Shown: positions 1-9,309 of the stretch, piece after piece
How the letters are laid out: each line of letters opens with the position of its first letter
Numbering within the stretch: position 1 is the first letter of the stretch
Assembly (NCBI RefSeq): GCF_014648415.1
Contig: NZ_BMRB01000002.1
Span: 269,260-333,259 of the forward strand
Direction of reading: 5' to 3'
Source: Actinokineospora fastidiosa
Lineage (GTDB): Bacteria > Actinomycetota > Actinomycetes > Mycobacteriales > Pseudonocardiaceae
DNA: 64,000 nucleotides
The notes under the pieces: model-generated
What the model saw: the letters and a program-made list of their open reading frames with translations, nothing else
What the model was told of the DNA's origin: nothing
Database searches by the model: none
Program-made: the position numbers and the translations under genes

Positions 1-2101
1 CCTCCGCGAAGATCTCCGCGAGGTGGGCGGCGACCCGCTGCGACTCGGCCCGCTTGCGGGCCAGCACCGCCAAGTCCAGACCGACACCCGTCGGTGCTTG
101 CGCCCGGGAGACCGCCTTCGGGATGGGAACGCGCGCCACCGGTTCGCCAGCCACCCGCACCGCGACGGGTTCCGAGGCCGCGGTCGCTTTGCCGTGGACA
201 CGGGAGTAGACCTCGCCGGGGTCGGCGCCCAGGGCCGTGTAGAGGCGTTCGAGGGTGCGGATCTCGTGCACGCTCACCTCCCCGTCGGAGGCGGCGATGT
301 CGGCGAGCAGGTCGGCGATGGCGCCGCGGTCCTCGGCAGGCACGGCGGCCAGCTTCCGCTTGAGAGCGGCGGGCGTCGGCGGGTTGGCCATGATCAGCGA
401 CGCGTGGGCGTCAAGCCTCAGCACCTCGTCGTGGGACAGGTCGAAGGCCGAGGTGACGTGGTCGCGCAGGCGCCTGCGCTCGGGCGCCGACACCGTGCCG
501 TCGGCCAGCGCGACGGCGGCCCCGAGGGTGATGACGGCCTGGGCGGGCAGGTACTCCGCACTGGGCGCCGCGGCGGCATCGTCACCGCGGCGGAAGAGCA
601 CCACCTGTCCGCCCGCAGCCGGAGTGGAGCCGCCGAAGCGGACGTCGGGCTCGATGCCGAAGCCCCGCTTGTCGAGCAACCGTGCGATGAGCGCGACGTC
701 GGCTTTGCCGAGCTTCCCGCTCGCCGTGGGCCAGCGGGCCACGAGGTCGGCGGTGGAAACAACGGCGTTGGGGGCCTCGGCCAGCCGGGCTTGCGCCCAG
801 GCCCACAGCGCCTCGGCGTCGGCGCTCGTCGGGCCCACGCCGTCGGGCAGCAGCGCCAGCGCCGCGGCCGTCCCTCGCGCAGCGGGATTGCGGCCGAGGT
901 ACCTGCTGTAGGCGTCGAGGGCGTCGGTCGCTTCTTCGACCAGGGCTTCCAGTCTGGTCAGCGGGGCTTTGAGCCCGCTGACGTCGGGAAGGTCACCCAC
1001 GCCCACGACGACCTCACCGATCCCGGCGCTGGCGGGCCGGTAGGTGGTCGTGATGGTGCGCTTGGGTCTCTTGAGGACCATGCCCTCACCGTGATCGCGC
1101 CGATACAGGCGGGCGAACAGCGCGGTGAACTCCTCCGGGCACCTGGTAGCCGGAGTCCGCAGGCGCCGCGTGTCCGGGTGCGCGATGCACCAGGCCAGCG
1201 CCCACTCTGCGGGCAAGGGCACATTCGCTGCGATGTGCTGGCCCAGCCCGACGCGCAGGTCCATCGGGATCTCGAAGGACCACTCGGTGACCGGCTCCGG
1301 AGGCGGACGGCCGATCCAGTCCCCGCCCGGTTCGACCACGGCAGCGAGCAGTCTGCCGGTGTACCCCGCGAAGGAACGGTTTCCCGCGTACACCCTGTTT
1401 AGGCGCTGGACTTCGGCCAGGAGGGCAGCGCGTTCCTCCCGCCCGCAGTGCTCGGTGTCCACGAAGAGTCTGCGCTCGATGCCGTAGAGGAACAGGAACG
1501 GGTAGCCGATGTAGGCGTGCGGGTCGCGGCGACCGCTCGCCAGCCAGTGCAGGTAGGCGCCCCTGGCCCGTGGGCTGATCTCGGTGTACGAGGGCCAGTA
1601 CCCCATCGTCTCGCCCGCGTGGTCGGGACGGCGGTGGTCGATCTTCAGCGTGGGGTCCACAAGCGCGGGATCGGTCCCACCGCGCGGGGCGGGCAGCGAG
1701 CGGCCAATGTAGAGCATGCCGTCGGGAAGCGCCTTGCCACCGATGTTCACCGGCTCGCCCGGCGGAAACCAGCGCGCCGCCTCCGTCGTCACCGCGGCCT
1801 GCGCGTATCGGGGTTCCGGTTCACGAGGTGGCTCCGGGACCGGGCGCAGCAACGTGTCGGTCGTTTCGGCGGTGGAAACCGACCGCATGGGCGCGGCGAC
1901 GCCACCGACAGGCGCGGGCGCACCTCGGTGGACGTACCCGGGAGTGGGCGGCTGGAGGACGTGCCGGGCCCGGGCCGGTTTCCGGATCAGCCTGATCAGG
2001 GCGCGGCCGAGTGCAAATAGAGCCCACGCGGCCAACGCCAGGATCACCAAGCCGAGTACAGCGTCCACGCGGTGCGCGCCCTTTCCGTCCCAAGCGGTCA
2101 T
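1..2101 (-). CDS. TerB_N/TerB domain protein, C-terminus beyond window
   Basis: Reading the minus strand from an ATG at 2101 gives an open frame of 700 codons with no stop before the window edge. Residues about 13-33 form a membrane segment, followed by a Pro/Arg-rich linker. A TerB_N domain follows, with the signature WPSYTEISPRARGAYLHWLA and then GYPFLFLYGIERR. A TerB-like helical domain lies around residues 510-620, with acidic motifs such as AVALADG and IAASDGEVS, the kind of acidic helices thought to bind metal in this family. TerB_N proteins belong to Ter-type stress and defence systems, where they are usually scaffold or sensor proteins. The gene starts 79 nt after the SMC-like gene in the same direction, so it is probably the third gene of that operon. 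The function is unknown, and a TerB-C domain may lie beyond base 1. Confidence 0.8.
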   Translation of the reverse strand, partial: MTAWDGKGAHRVDAVLGLVILALAAWALFALGRALIRLIRKPARARHVLQPPTPGYVHRGAPAPVGGVAAPMRSVSTAETTDTLLRPVPEPPREPEPRYAQAAVTTEAARWFPPGEPVNIGGKALPDGMLYIGRSLPAPRGGTDPALVDPTLKIDHRRPDHAGETMGYWPSYTEISPRARGAYLHWLASGRRDPHAYIGYPFLFLYGIERRLFVDTEHCGREERAALLAEVQRLNRVYAGNRSFAGYTGRLLAAVVEPGGDWIGRPPPEPVTEWSFEIPMDLRVGLGQHIAANVPLPAEWALAWCIAHPDTRRLRTPATRCPEEFTALFARLYRRDHGEGMVLKRPKRTITTTYRPASAGIGEVVVGVGDLPDVSGLKAPLTRLEALVEEATDALDAYSRYLGRNPAARGTAAALALLPDGVGPTSADAEALWAWAQARLAEAPNAVVSTADLVARWPTASGKLGKADVALIARLLDKRGFGIEPDVRFGGSTPAAGGQVVLFRRGDDAAAAPSAEYLPAQAVITLGAAVALADGTVSAPERRRLRDHVTSAFDLSHDEVLRLDAHASLIMANPPTPAALKRKLAAVPAEDRGAIADLLADIAASDGEVSVHEIRTLERLYTALGADPGEVYSRVHGKATAASEPVAVRVAGEPVARVPIPKAVSRAQAPTGVGLDLAVLARKRAESQRVAAHLAEIFAE

Positions 2102-2180
2102 GATCAGCGACCGTCACGCCTACATCGCGGGGAGCGGGCGATCGGTTACATGCGGAAGCGGACATTCCCGTAAGCGGCTG

Positions 2181-5100
2181 CTACCGGTGGGCGGCGTCGT
2201 AGGCCTCCTTGACTTCGCTGGGGAGCTTGCCCCGGTCGGCGACGTCGTAGCCGTTCTGGCGCGCCCAGGCGCGGATGTCGCCGCTGTTCGCCATCCGGGG
2301 GGACGCCGGTGCCGGTGCGGCTGCGGTCGTGCGGGCGTGGGCGCGCACCTCCTCGGCCGAGGACATCGAGCGCATCGGCTGGGCGGGCTCCAGCCCGACC
2401 ACGGTGATCGCCGGGTTCCCCAGCGCCGTGGCGACCCGCCCGAGATCCTCCTGGTGACTGAGAACGATGACCTGGCACTGCTCGGACAGCTCGGCCATGA
2501 CCTCCAGCGCGGCGCCGACCCGGGTGTTGTCGAAGGTCATGAGCACGTCGTCGAGCACCACAGGGAGAGTGGGCAGGCCCTGTGCCCGGCGTCCGACCTG
2601 CAGGGATCGGATCCCTGCGAGGCGCAACGCCAGGTAGACCTGGTCCGCGGTTCCCTCCGACAGCGTCTCGGGACCGCGCGACGACCCTTCGGCGTCCACG
2701 ATCCGCAGGTAGCGGTCGCTGCCGGCGACGTGGGTCTGCAGGGCCACATACCGGCCGGAGGTCAGCCGTTCCAGGAGCCTGCCCGCCTCTTCCAGCAGCG
2801 GTGAGACGTGCTTGGCCTCGTAGCGGCGCAGTTCCCGGGCCAGGACATCTCGCTGGACGACCGTGGTCAGGTACTCCTCAACCTGTTCGGCCAGCACGGC
2901 CGCGTGCTGCTCCGCTTGGAGCTGGAGTTCGGCGACCTCGGGGCGGTCGAGGAGCTCCCGGTGCTCCTGCTGGGCCTGGCCCAGTCGCCGCTGGGCGTCG
3001 CTCCGGGCGCCGTCGACCTCGGCGACGGCATCCTCGGCTTGCGCCACTTCAAGGTCCAGCGTGTCATCGTCAAGTGCGGCCAGTTCGGCGACCAGGGCCT
3101 CGACGTCCGCGCCCGGGATCGCCGAGCGGACGCGGTCCTCGGCGGTGCGCAGTTCCTTCTCCAGCTCGATGACCTGGGCACCGCGCTGCGCCGCGGCGTG
3201 CAGGTCGTCAACCGCGAGCCTGCTCACCAGGGCGTCCAGCGCCTCGCGGAGGGTGCCGAGCTCGCGGTCGGCACTGTCGCGCTTGCGCTGTAGGTCGGCG
3301 ATCAACCGATCGAGCGTGCTCGCGGCGGCCGCTGCGGTCTCAGCCTCGTCCAGCCGCCGTTGGAGTTCGTCGCACCGCTGCCGAACATCGGTTAGGTCCA
3401 CGCGGTGCCGAGCGGCGAGGGTGTCGACCTCGCGGCTGAACTCGACGAAGCGCTGCTGCGCCTGCTCCGCCTCGGCAAAGTGCGCGGTCGCCCGAGAGTG
3501 CGCGGCACGAGCCTGGTCGACGAGCTCGAGTCTGCGGGCCCATCCAACCGGAGTGAGCTCGCCCGCGGGCACCAGCTTCTGCCAGCGCGTCTTCAGCCGG
3601 TCGCGCTGCATCTCGGCTTCGTCGCGCTGGGCCCGGAGCTTGCGCAGCCGCTCCGACTGCTGCGCTTGCACAGCACGCGCTTCGCGGGCCGCATCGTCGT
3701 GCTCTACCAGCTCCTCGGCGGCACGCAGGAGGCTGGACAGGTCCGCGCCTTGCCGGTTCCGACCAGCCTCAGCCAGGCACGCGGTGAGGTGGTCGAGCTG
3801 CCGGTCGACCTCATGACGCACCTGCGCCAGGCGCTCCTGCTCGGTGAGGATGCGACTGTCGAGGACCAGGACGCCGGCCAGGACTGCTCTGTACTGCGCC
3901 GCCGCGTCCGGAGGCGGGGCGGGCACGCCTGTCCCGCTCCACAGGCCGTCCCATCGGCACTGAGCTTCGTCTTTGTCCCTCCGCACCTCAGCGAGGACGT
4001 CTCGGGCCTGATCAGCGGCGACAATCGCCCGCTCGAGGTGCTCTCGGAACCGCTGGTGCTCTGTGGCCTCGGCTTGGTCGTCCGCCAGCCGATCGGCGAG
4101 TTCGTCGGCACGGGCGACGGCGCGCTCCACCTCCACCGGAAGGTGCGGTGCCGAGGTTATCGAGTGCCCGCCCAGCCAGGACCGCATCGCCTCGGCGACC
4201 AACTCGTCACGAACCTGTCGCGCGCTCTCCAGTGCCGCCGGGTCCGCCAGGTCTCGGGGACCGAGGTTTCTCAACGCGGTTTCCGCGTCGAGCATGGCAT
4301 TGTCCGCCTCGGTGACCGCCTGCTCGGCTCTGTCGAGTTCACCCGTCAGGTTTCCGAGCAACTGCCGGGCCTGGTGCAGCTCGATCTCGTTCGGCAGCGG
4401 GCCGAGGCGGGTGGACGCGGGGAGGTCGAGGGAACGGAGCTCGGTCGCCCTCTCCTCCATGAGCGACACGATCTTGTCGCGGGCTGCGGAACTGATCGAG
4501 CAGGCGGACGAACTGTCGCGAACGGCATGCAGCGCCTCGCGGACGGCAGCCACCGCGCTCTGCGGAGCCGTGTCGGGCGCGGCGAAGCTGGCCGCCTCTC
4601 CCTCGGCCTCGGCGACCAGGTTGCTGCGCTGGGCCAGATCGTCGTTCGCGGTAGCCAGCTGGGCGGCGAGATTGTTGAGTTCGGCGACCCGGTCCTCCCC
4701 CAGCCACACCTGGCCCAGCAGTTCCGCCGTGGAACAGCCGTCGGGAACGGCGATGATGCCCGCGAGCGCCTGCCTGGCCTCGTCGTCGGCGGCGGCGGCC
4801 GAACGCCGCAGTTCCTCGGCGGTGTGGCGCTCACGCAGCACCTGGCCCGCGTCGCGGGTTAGCCGGGCGATCACCTCGCGGTCCGCGCGGATGGCGTCGT
4901 CGACCACGACGGCGGTACGTTCGAGTCTCTTCGCCGCGAGGTCCTCGGCCTTCTCCTTGACCTCCGCCTCACCGCTGTGGAGCTGATGGTTGAGCGTGTG
5001 CCACTGGTCGAGATCGACGGCGGACAAGCAGGGCCCCGCGCCGCGCACCTCGGCCAGGACTTCCTGATGCACTGCGATGGCGCGGATCGACTCGGCCACG

Positions 5101-5804
5101 CTCCGCTTCGACTGCCACCGTCTCAGGTCGGCCTGCCGTTCCTGCAAAGCCGCCTTGTGCTCCTTGATCGCTTCGGTCAGCTCGGCGATGGCCTTCTGGA
5201 CGCGGTCCACCTCGTCGGCTGCCGCTACCCGGGCGTTGACCGCCCGCGTGGCGTCCTCATAGGTCCGGAGCGTTGTCCGGATCTTGCTCTTCTTGGCGTT
5301 CCCGTGCGCCTTGAACAGCTCGTCGGCCTGCCTGGTGAGCGTGTCGAGCACCTGTCCGACCTCGTAGCCGCTGCGGGCGCGGAAGACGAGTTCGGCGAGG
5401 TCACCCGCGCCTTCGATGAGGGCCTTCCCGCCGGATCGCAGCTCGGCGTGGGACAGCCCGAAGGACCGCACCCACTTCTCGCGGCTGTCCCCGTCGCCGC
5501 GCCAGAACTCCGCGACGGACTCCCCGGTCTCGCTGTCGACGAGGTGCGCCGCCTTGCGGACCACTCGCAGCTCGTCGCCGTCGGGCAGCTCCAGCACCGC
5601 CCGCAGCGCCAACGCCTGCCTGACGTGCCGGAACGCCCTAGACGACCGGTTCGGGATCGCCCACAGCACATCGGCGAACGCGTCGAGAGTGGTGGACTTT
5701 CCGGCTTCGTTGTCCCCGAGCACGAGGGTCAGGCCGGAGCCGAAGTCGACCGACCGGTCCTCGAACGCGCCGTAGCGCTCCAAGCAGAGGTTCCGTACGC
5801 GCAT
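2181..5804 (-). CDS. SMC/SbcC-like AAA ATPase with C-terminal Lsr2-type domain
   Basis: This 1207-residue protein has an ABC-type SMC ATPase split by a long coiled coil. Walker A GDNEAGKST is at residues 30-38, heptad-rich Ala/Glu/Arg helices fill the middle, the signature LSEGTADQVYLALRLAG is near 1048 and Walker B LPVVLDD is near 1080, followed by a switch LSHQED. The family (SbcC, RecN, YhaN) acts on DNA ends or structures, usually with a nuclease partner. After a flexible Ala/Pro linker the last ~34 residues (about 1174-1207) read DIRAWARQNGYDVADRGKLP and then end in AYDAAHR. This matches the DNA-binding C-terminal domain of Lsr2, with RGK where Lsr2 has RGR. The ATG at 5804 overlaps the phosphoesterase stop by one base (TGATG), which fixes the start and implies coupling. 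An upstream in-frame ATG at 6074 would overlap that gene by 270 nt and was rejected. Confidence 0.88.
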   Translation of the reverse strand: MRVRNLCLERYGAFEDRSVDFGSGLTLVLGDNEAGKSTTLDAFADVLWAIPNRSSRAFRHVRQALALRAVLELPDGDELRVVRKAAHLVDSETGESVAEFWRGDGDSREKWVRSFGLSHAELRSGGKALIEGAGDLAELVFRARSGYEVGQVLDTLTRQADELFKAHGNAKKSKIRTTLRTYEDATRAVNARVAAADEVDRVQKAIAELTEAIKEHKAALQERQADLRRWQSKRSVAESIRAIAVHQEVLAEVRGAGPCLSAVDLDQWHTLNHQLHSGEAEVKEKAEDLAAKRLERTAVVVDDAIRADREVIARLTRDAGQVLRERHTAEELRRSAAAADDEARQALAGIIAVPDGCSTAELLGQVWLGEDRVAELNNLAAQLATANDDLAQRSNLVAEAEGEAASFAAPDTAPQSAVAAVREALHAVRDSSSACSISSAARDKIVSLMEERATELRSLDLPASTRLGPLPNEIELHQARQLLGNLTGELDRAEQAVTEADNAMLDAETALRNLGPRDLADPAALESARQVRDELVAEAMRSWLGGHSITSAPHLPVEVERAVARADELADRLADDQAEATEHQRFREHLERAIVAADQARDVLAEVRRDKDEAQCRWDGLWSGTGVPAPPPDAAAQYRAVLAGVLVLDSRILTEQERLAQVRHEVDRQLDHLTACLAEAGRNRQGADLSSLLRAAEELVEHDDAAREARAVQAQQSERLRKLRAQRDEAEMQRDRLKTRWQKLVPAGELTPVGWARRLELVDQARAAHSRATAHFAEAEQAQQRFVEFSREVDTLAARHRVDLTDVRQRCDELQRRLDEAETAAAAASTLDRLIADLQRKRDSADRELGTLREALDALVSRLAVDDLHAAAQRGAQVIELEKELRTAEDRVRSAIPGADVEALVAELAALDDDTLDLEVAQAEDAVAEVDGARSDAQRRLGQAQQEHRELLDRPEVAELQLQAEQHAAVLAEQVEEYLTTVVQRDVLARELRRYEAKHVSPLLEEAGRLLERLTSGRYVALQTHVAGSDRYLRIVDAEGSSRGPETLSEGTADQVYLALRLAGIRSLQVGRRAQGLPTLPVVLDDVLMTFDNTRVGAALEVMAELSEQCQVIVLSHQEDLGRVATALGNPAITVVGLEPAQPMRSMSSAEEVRAHARTTAAAPAPASPRMANSGDIRAWARQNGYDVADRGKLPSEVKEAYDAAHR

Positions 5805-7036
5805 CAGGCACCGCCCGACAGGTGTGCGACCAGCGCCCGGATCGCGTTGTCCCTCACCTGGGAGTGATGGTCTGGTGAGGCGAGATCCACTCCACGCCTG
5901 CGCAGGACGGCGCGAACCTCGCTGGCGAGCACCTTGATGTCCGCGCTGAGGTCGTCGAGGCCAGCGGCAGGCTCCTCCCTCGCCCGGTGGATGGCCGTGA
6001 GGAGTTCTGGGTCGATCCGGTCGCCCGCGCTCGCCGCGGACACCTGCGACCTGACCTTCTCGATCGTCACCCACGCAGGCGCTTCGGCGTCAACGGCGTC
6101 CCGCAGGCGCTCGGCGTCGGTCAGCTCGCTCGCGGCGGGTGTGGCACCGACGAGCGTCACACGAGCGACCAGCCGCTTCCCGCCAGCCGCCTCGTTCGCC
6201 GCGTCCAGGTCCACGCGCACGCACTCCATCGCGTCATCGAAGGTCCGCGCACCGGTCACGTCGACCTTCAGCGCGGCCCAGCGGGCGACGTCCAGCTCGA
6301 CAAACTCCGGTTGGGCACCGCCTTCCGGCAGGACATCGACGACAAGGGCACCTTTGGGGCCGGTCTCGCGTGCGTGCCTTCCCTGCAGATTGCCGGAGAA
6401 CGCCGCCACCCACTGCCCACTGTTGACGATCCGACGGGAGTGGACGTGGCCGAGCGCGAAGTAGTCGTAGCGAACCGCGCTCAGGTCACGCGGCGAACAG
6501 GGCGCGTAGTTGGCGTGTCCCGTCGCGTCATCGGCGGCGGTATGCAGAACCCCGACGTTGGCGTAGCCGTTGACCCTGTCCGGATAGGCTCGGACGAGGT
6601 TGTGGGTCACCGCACGCGTCGCGAAGCTCTGACCGTGCACGGCCAGCCCCAAATGGTCGTCGATCACCGTTTGCGGCTCGTCGGCGTTGAAGATCGTGAC
6701 GTTGTCGGGCAGCTTCACGGCCCGGGTCACGACGCTCTCGGCGTCGTGGTTGCCCGCCGTCATGAAGACCCGGATGCCCGCGTCGTGCAGGTGGCTCATC
6801 TGCTGCTGGAAGAACCTGCCGGTCTTGTAGTCCCGCCAGTCCCCGTCGTAGATGTCACCCGCCAGCACCACCGCATCGGCCTCATGCTCGATGGCGCAGG
6901 TAACCAGGTTCGCCAAGGCCCCGCGGGACGCTGCCCACAGCGCCCCGACGGTCTCGGCATCGGCGAAGCGAGCGAGCCCCACGAGCGGGCTGTCGAGGTG
7001 GATATCAGCCGCATGGACAACACGGACGCCGCTCAC
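5804..7036 (-). CDS. SbcD/YhaO-like metallophosphoesterase
   Basis: A 410-residue calcineurin-type phosphoesterase. The metal-binding motifs appear in order: DIHLDSP (residues 11-17), GDIYDGDW, GNHDAES and ALGHVHSR. This is the arrangement of SbcD/Mre11/YhaO nuclease subunits, which act on DNA with an SMC-like ATPase. The C-terminal half is Ala/Glu-rich and would supply the capping and ATPase-contacting region. The start is GTG at 7036; a few bases upstream leave the coding pattern. The gene is first in the operon and its stop overlaps the start of the SMC-like gene. The pairing with an SMC partner is secure; the substrate is not known. Confidence 0.88.
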   Translation of the reverse strand: MSGVRVVHAADIHLDSPLVGLARFADAETVGALWAASRGALANLVTCAIEHEADAVVLAGDIYDGDWRDYKTGRFFQQQMSHLHDAGIRVFMTAGNHDAESVVTRAVKLPDNVTIFNADEPQTVIDDHLGLAVHGQSFATRAVTHNLVRAYPDRVNGYANVGVLHTAADDATGHANYAPCSPRDLSAVRYDYFALGHVHSRRIVNSGQWVAAFSGNLQGRHARETGPKGALVVDVLPEGGAQPEFVELDVARWAALKVDVTGARTFDDAMECVRVDLDAANEAAGGKRLVARVTLVGATPAASELTDAERLRDAVDAEAPAWVTIEKVRSQVSAASAGDRIDPELLTAIHRAREEPAAGLDDLSADIKVLASEVRAVLRRRGVDLASPDHHSQVRDNAIRALVAHLSGGA

Positions 7037-7495
7037 TTCACCCCGCCCGCGAGTGGACGATCATGAACATCATGACGTCCTAGTCGCCGCACAGACGCCG
7101 AGTGATACATCCCTGCCCTGTCACAATCGGATAACCAGGGTGGGACGGCCTTCCGGACGTGAACACACGGTCAGGAATGAGCGACCCTCATCTCGGACAA
7201 CTGATCTCATCGACGTCGGACCTCCCGCAATCGGCATCGCATTGCCGAACCCAAGCCGCGGCTCGACACGAAGCACTCGTGAAGATCCAATGGAAGGTTA
7301 CTCACACTCCGCGCGATCAAACGGGAATGATGTGAACCTAGCCAAACCTCACCTCCAATACCGCCAGATGGAGCCTTTTGCAGGTTGGACCCGCACGACG
7401 TGCGGGTCCAACAAACGCTCTTAAGCGCCAGCCTTGAAGCAAACCTCCTGGTAGAGGGGCTGGGCGGAAAGTTCAACTCGGGCTCGGACACATAA
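7037..7495. other. intergenic region with no convincing gene
   Basis: This stretch separates the phosphoesterase start from the recombinase stop. Short frames are open on both strands but lack coding bias or recognisable motifs. Base composition is more AT-rich than the flanks (for example around 7270-7370). It holds the upstream region of the phosphoesterase operon, a perfect inverted repeat at 7385-7411, and a patch at 7441-7491 that resembles one at 17321-17371. Confidence 0.6.
7385..7411. repeat. perfect 13-bp inverted repeat next to serine recombinase
   Basis: The arm TTGGACCCGCACG is followed by a single A and then CGTGCGGGTCCAA, a 27-bp palindrome. It lies 84 nt beyond the recombinase stop. 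The core GTGCGGGTCC recurs at 9210-9219 and 9413-9422 near the degenerate second recombinase. It could be a bidirectional terminator, although there is no U tract, or a recombinase binding or attachment site. The sequence alone does not decide. Confidence 0.6.
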
Positions 7496-8890
7496 TTACC
7501 CCACGGCATTGGTTCTCCGTGCCGTGGGGTCTGTGATCTCCATGGGCAGTGTCAGCTGCCTTGATGGGCCAAGGGGCACGTTGAGCGCGTGAGTGTCAGC
7601 CACGACAGTCAGCTGCGAGTGATCGCAGCTGATCGCCAGGTCGTGGAGTCTGAGGAACGCGGTCAAGGCTTCTGGTTGCGGCGGAGGTGACTCCGGCGGA
7701 TCGCTGATCATGTGCTGGACCGAGGCGATTACCTCGGGTAAGCGTTCCAGCAGTCTGTCTTCTCGCAGGTACAGATTCTTGGGGTGCCGTGCGGGTCTGG
7801 ATCGGGTGCTGCTGTGTCCGTGGCGGCAGCGGTACCCGGCCCGTTCGTGCACCCAGTGGCAGTCCATCCGGCGCCCGCAGACCCGACACCGAAGCAGGCC
7901 AGCCAGCAAGTATGTGCGGGTCTCGCCATCGCGTGTGGGCCGCATGGCCCTGATCCGCTGCACCGCCACAAACGTCCGTTCGTCCACCAGCGGCGGATGC
8001 ACGATCGCCTTGGATATCACCCAGTCGTCGCGGTCGTTCCACCGCTGCACCCGTCGTCTCACACCGGCCTGGCCGGTGGGATCCCGATCCGTGCGCTGGC
8101 GGTTCCACACCTGCCTGCCCGTGTACCGCGGGTTCCCCAGGATCGCCGCCACCGTCAGCAACGCCCAGCCCTGCCCGCTCCGATGCCGGTTCCGCTGCGG
8201 ATCGACACCCGACGGACACGGCACACCCTGCTCGTTCAGCGCCCGCGCAATGCTCGCCAGACTGTGTCCGGACAACCGCCGGGCGAACATCCACTCCACC
8301 CACGGCGCCGTCGCCGGATCCCGGTCCAACCTCCGTATGCGCCGCCCCCACCGCGCGTGCACCCGATTCGGATGTGCACCCCCATCCACCACCTGATACC
8401 CATACGGCGGCCGACCGCCCTGGAACCGCCCCTGCTCACGCACCTGCGCCTCCATCGCGGCCAACACCCGAACCCGCGTCCGCAACACCTCCCGCCGCGA
8501 CTGCGCACCCAACAACCGCATCAACGCCTGGACCACCGGATCGCCCGGATCCACCGGCCCGCCCAACTCCGGCAGCCACAACCGCACTCCACACTCGAAC
8601 AACTCCGCCATCACCTGATCGAACTGGTCCCCGAAGAACGCCCGCTCATACTCCCCCACCACCACCGCGTCAAACCGCCGCCCCACAGTGCGCGCCTCCA
8701 CCAACAACTCCGCAGCCTCAGGCCGCTGCTCCCACGACAACCTGCGCGAGAACCCGACATCCACGAACTCCGCCACGATCACGCCATGACCTGCCACCAC
8801 ATCCTCAGCCACATCCCGCTGCCACCGCACCGACATCACCGGATCCTGGAACCCCACCGTCGACGTCCGTCCGTAGAACGCGAACCTCAC
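7496..8890 (-). CDS. large serine recombinase
   Basis: The protein starts VRFAFYGRTSTVGFQDPV; the catalytic serine is in GRTS at residue 10, as in resolvase/invertase N-terminal domains. A helical recombinase domain follows (GGRPPYGYQVV, then SLASIARALNEQGVPCPSG and ILGNPRYTGRQVWNR). A zinc ribbon (CRVCGRRMDC, then YRCRHG) and a C-terminal region complete the fold of a large serine integrase or transposase. I chose the GTG at 8890 (464 residues) because it places the catalytic domain at the N-terminus as in relatives; the frame stays open upstream to an ATG at 9049. Such enzymes insert or excise mobile elements at short att sites. No obvious cargo boundaries were found. It is probably active, since the frame is intact. 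Confidence 0.85.
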   Translation of the reverse strand: MRFAFYGRTSTVGFQDPVMSVRWQRDVAEDVVAGHGVIVAEFVDVGFSRRLSWEQRPEAAELLVEARTVGRRFDAVVVGEYERAFFGDQFDQVMAELFECGVRLWLPELGGPVDPGDPVVQALMRLLGAQSRREVLRTRVRVLAAMEAQVREQGRFQGGRPPYGYQVVDGGAHPNRVHARWGRRIRRLDRDPATAPWVEWMFARRLSGHSLASIARALNEQGVPCPSGVDPQRNRHRSGQGWALLTVAAILGNPRYTGRQVWNRQRTDRDPTGQAGVRRRVQRWNDRDDWVISKAIVHPPLVDERTFVAVQRIRAMRPTRDGETRTYLLAGLLRCRVCGRRMDCHWVHERAGYRCRHGHSSTRSRPARHPKNLYLREDRLLERLPEVIASVQHMISDPPESPPPQPEALTAFLRLHDLAISCDHSQLTVVADTHALNVPLGPSRQLTLPMEITDPTARRTNAVG

Positions 8891-9309
8891 TCCCCCGCTC
8901 AGAACATCCAGAACACCTCCCCGCCGCCTGCGCCCAGCCGTGCGCACATCCACCGGTCCTATCCCTTCACCCGCTTCAACTCGACTCGCCGTCCAACGAG
9001 CACACGTGATCGCGGGTACTGGTGGTCTGTCCATCCCTAAAAGGTTCAACCGATTGAGTGATGTAGCCAGGGAACGTGCACGACCTAATCACTCGCCAAG
9101 GCAAGCGCCACGAGGCTTCGTTCCAGCAGTACGAGGCCACGCGCTGCTGCAAGGGGCCCGGTTGTTGTCCCGGGGCGAAGCCTGCTCTGGTCGTGGTTTC
9201 CGAGATGAGGTGCGGGTCCGACTACGCCTGATCATCGGGACGAGCCAATGTTGGCCGCCTTCTCGACGGCTGCTCGCCCGGGTCCGCCAGCACAGCCGCG
9301 GCACGGTTT
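8891..9309. other. no supported gene; region upstream of recombinase
   Basis: Apart from a possible longer recombinase N-terminus up to 9049, I see no coding region. One copy of GTGCGGGTCC lies at 9210-9219. The region probably contains the recombinase promoter and decayed sequence from the second recombinase copy. Confidence 0.4.

Noticed and set aside
23-1402. 459-residue plus-strand frame
   Set aside because: It lies opposite the TerB_N gene, is Arg/Gly-rich and has no motif. The minus-strand reading has clear TerB_N signatures.
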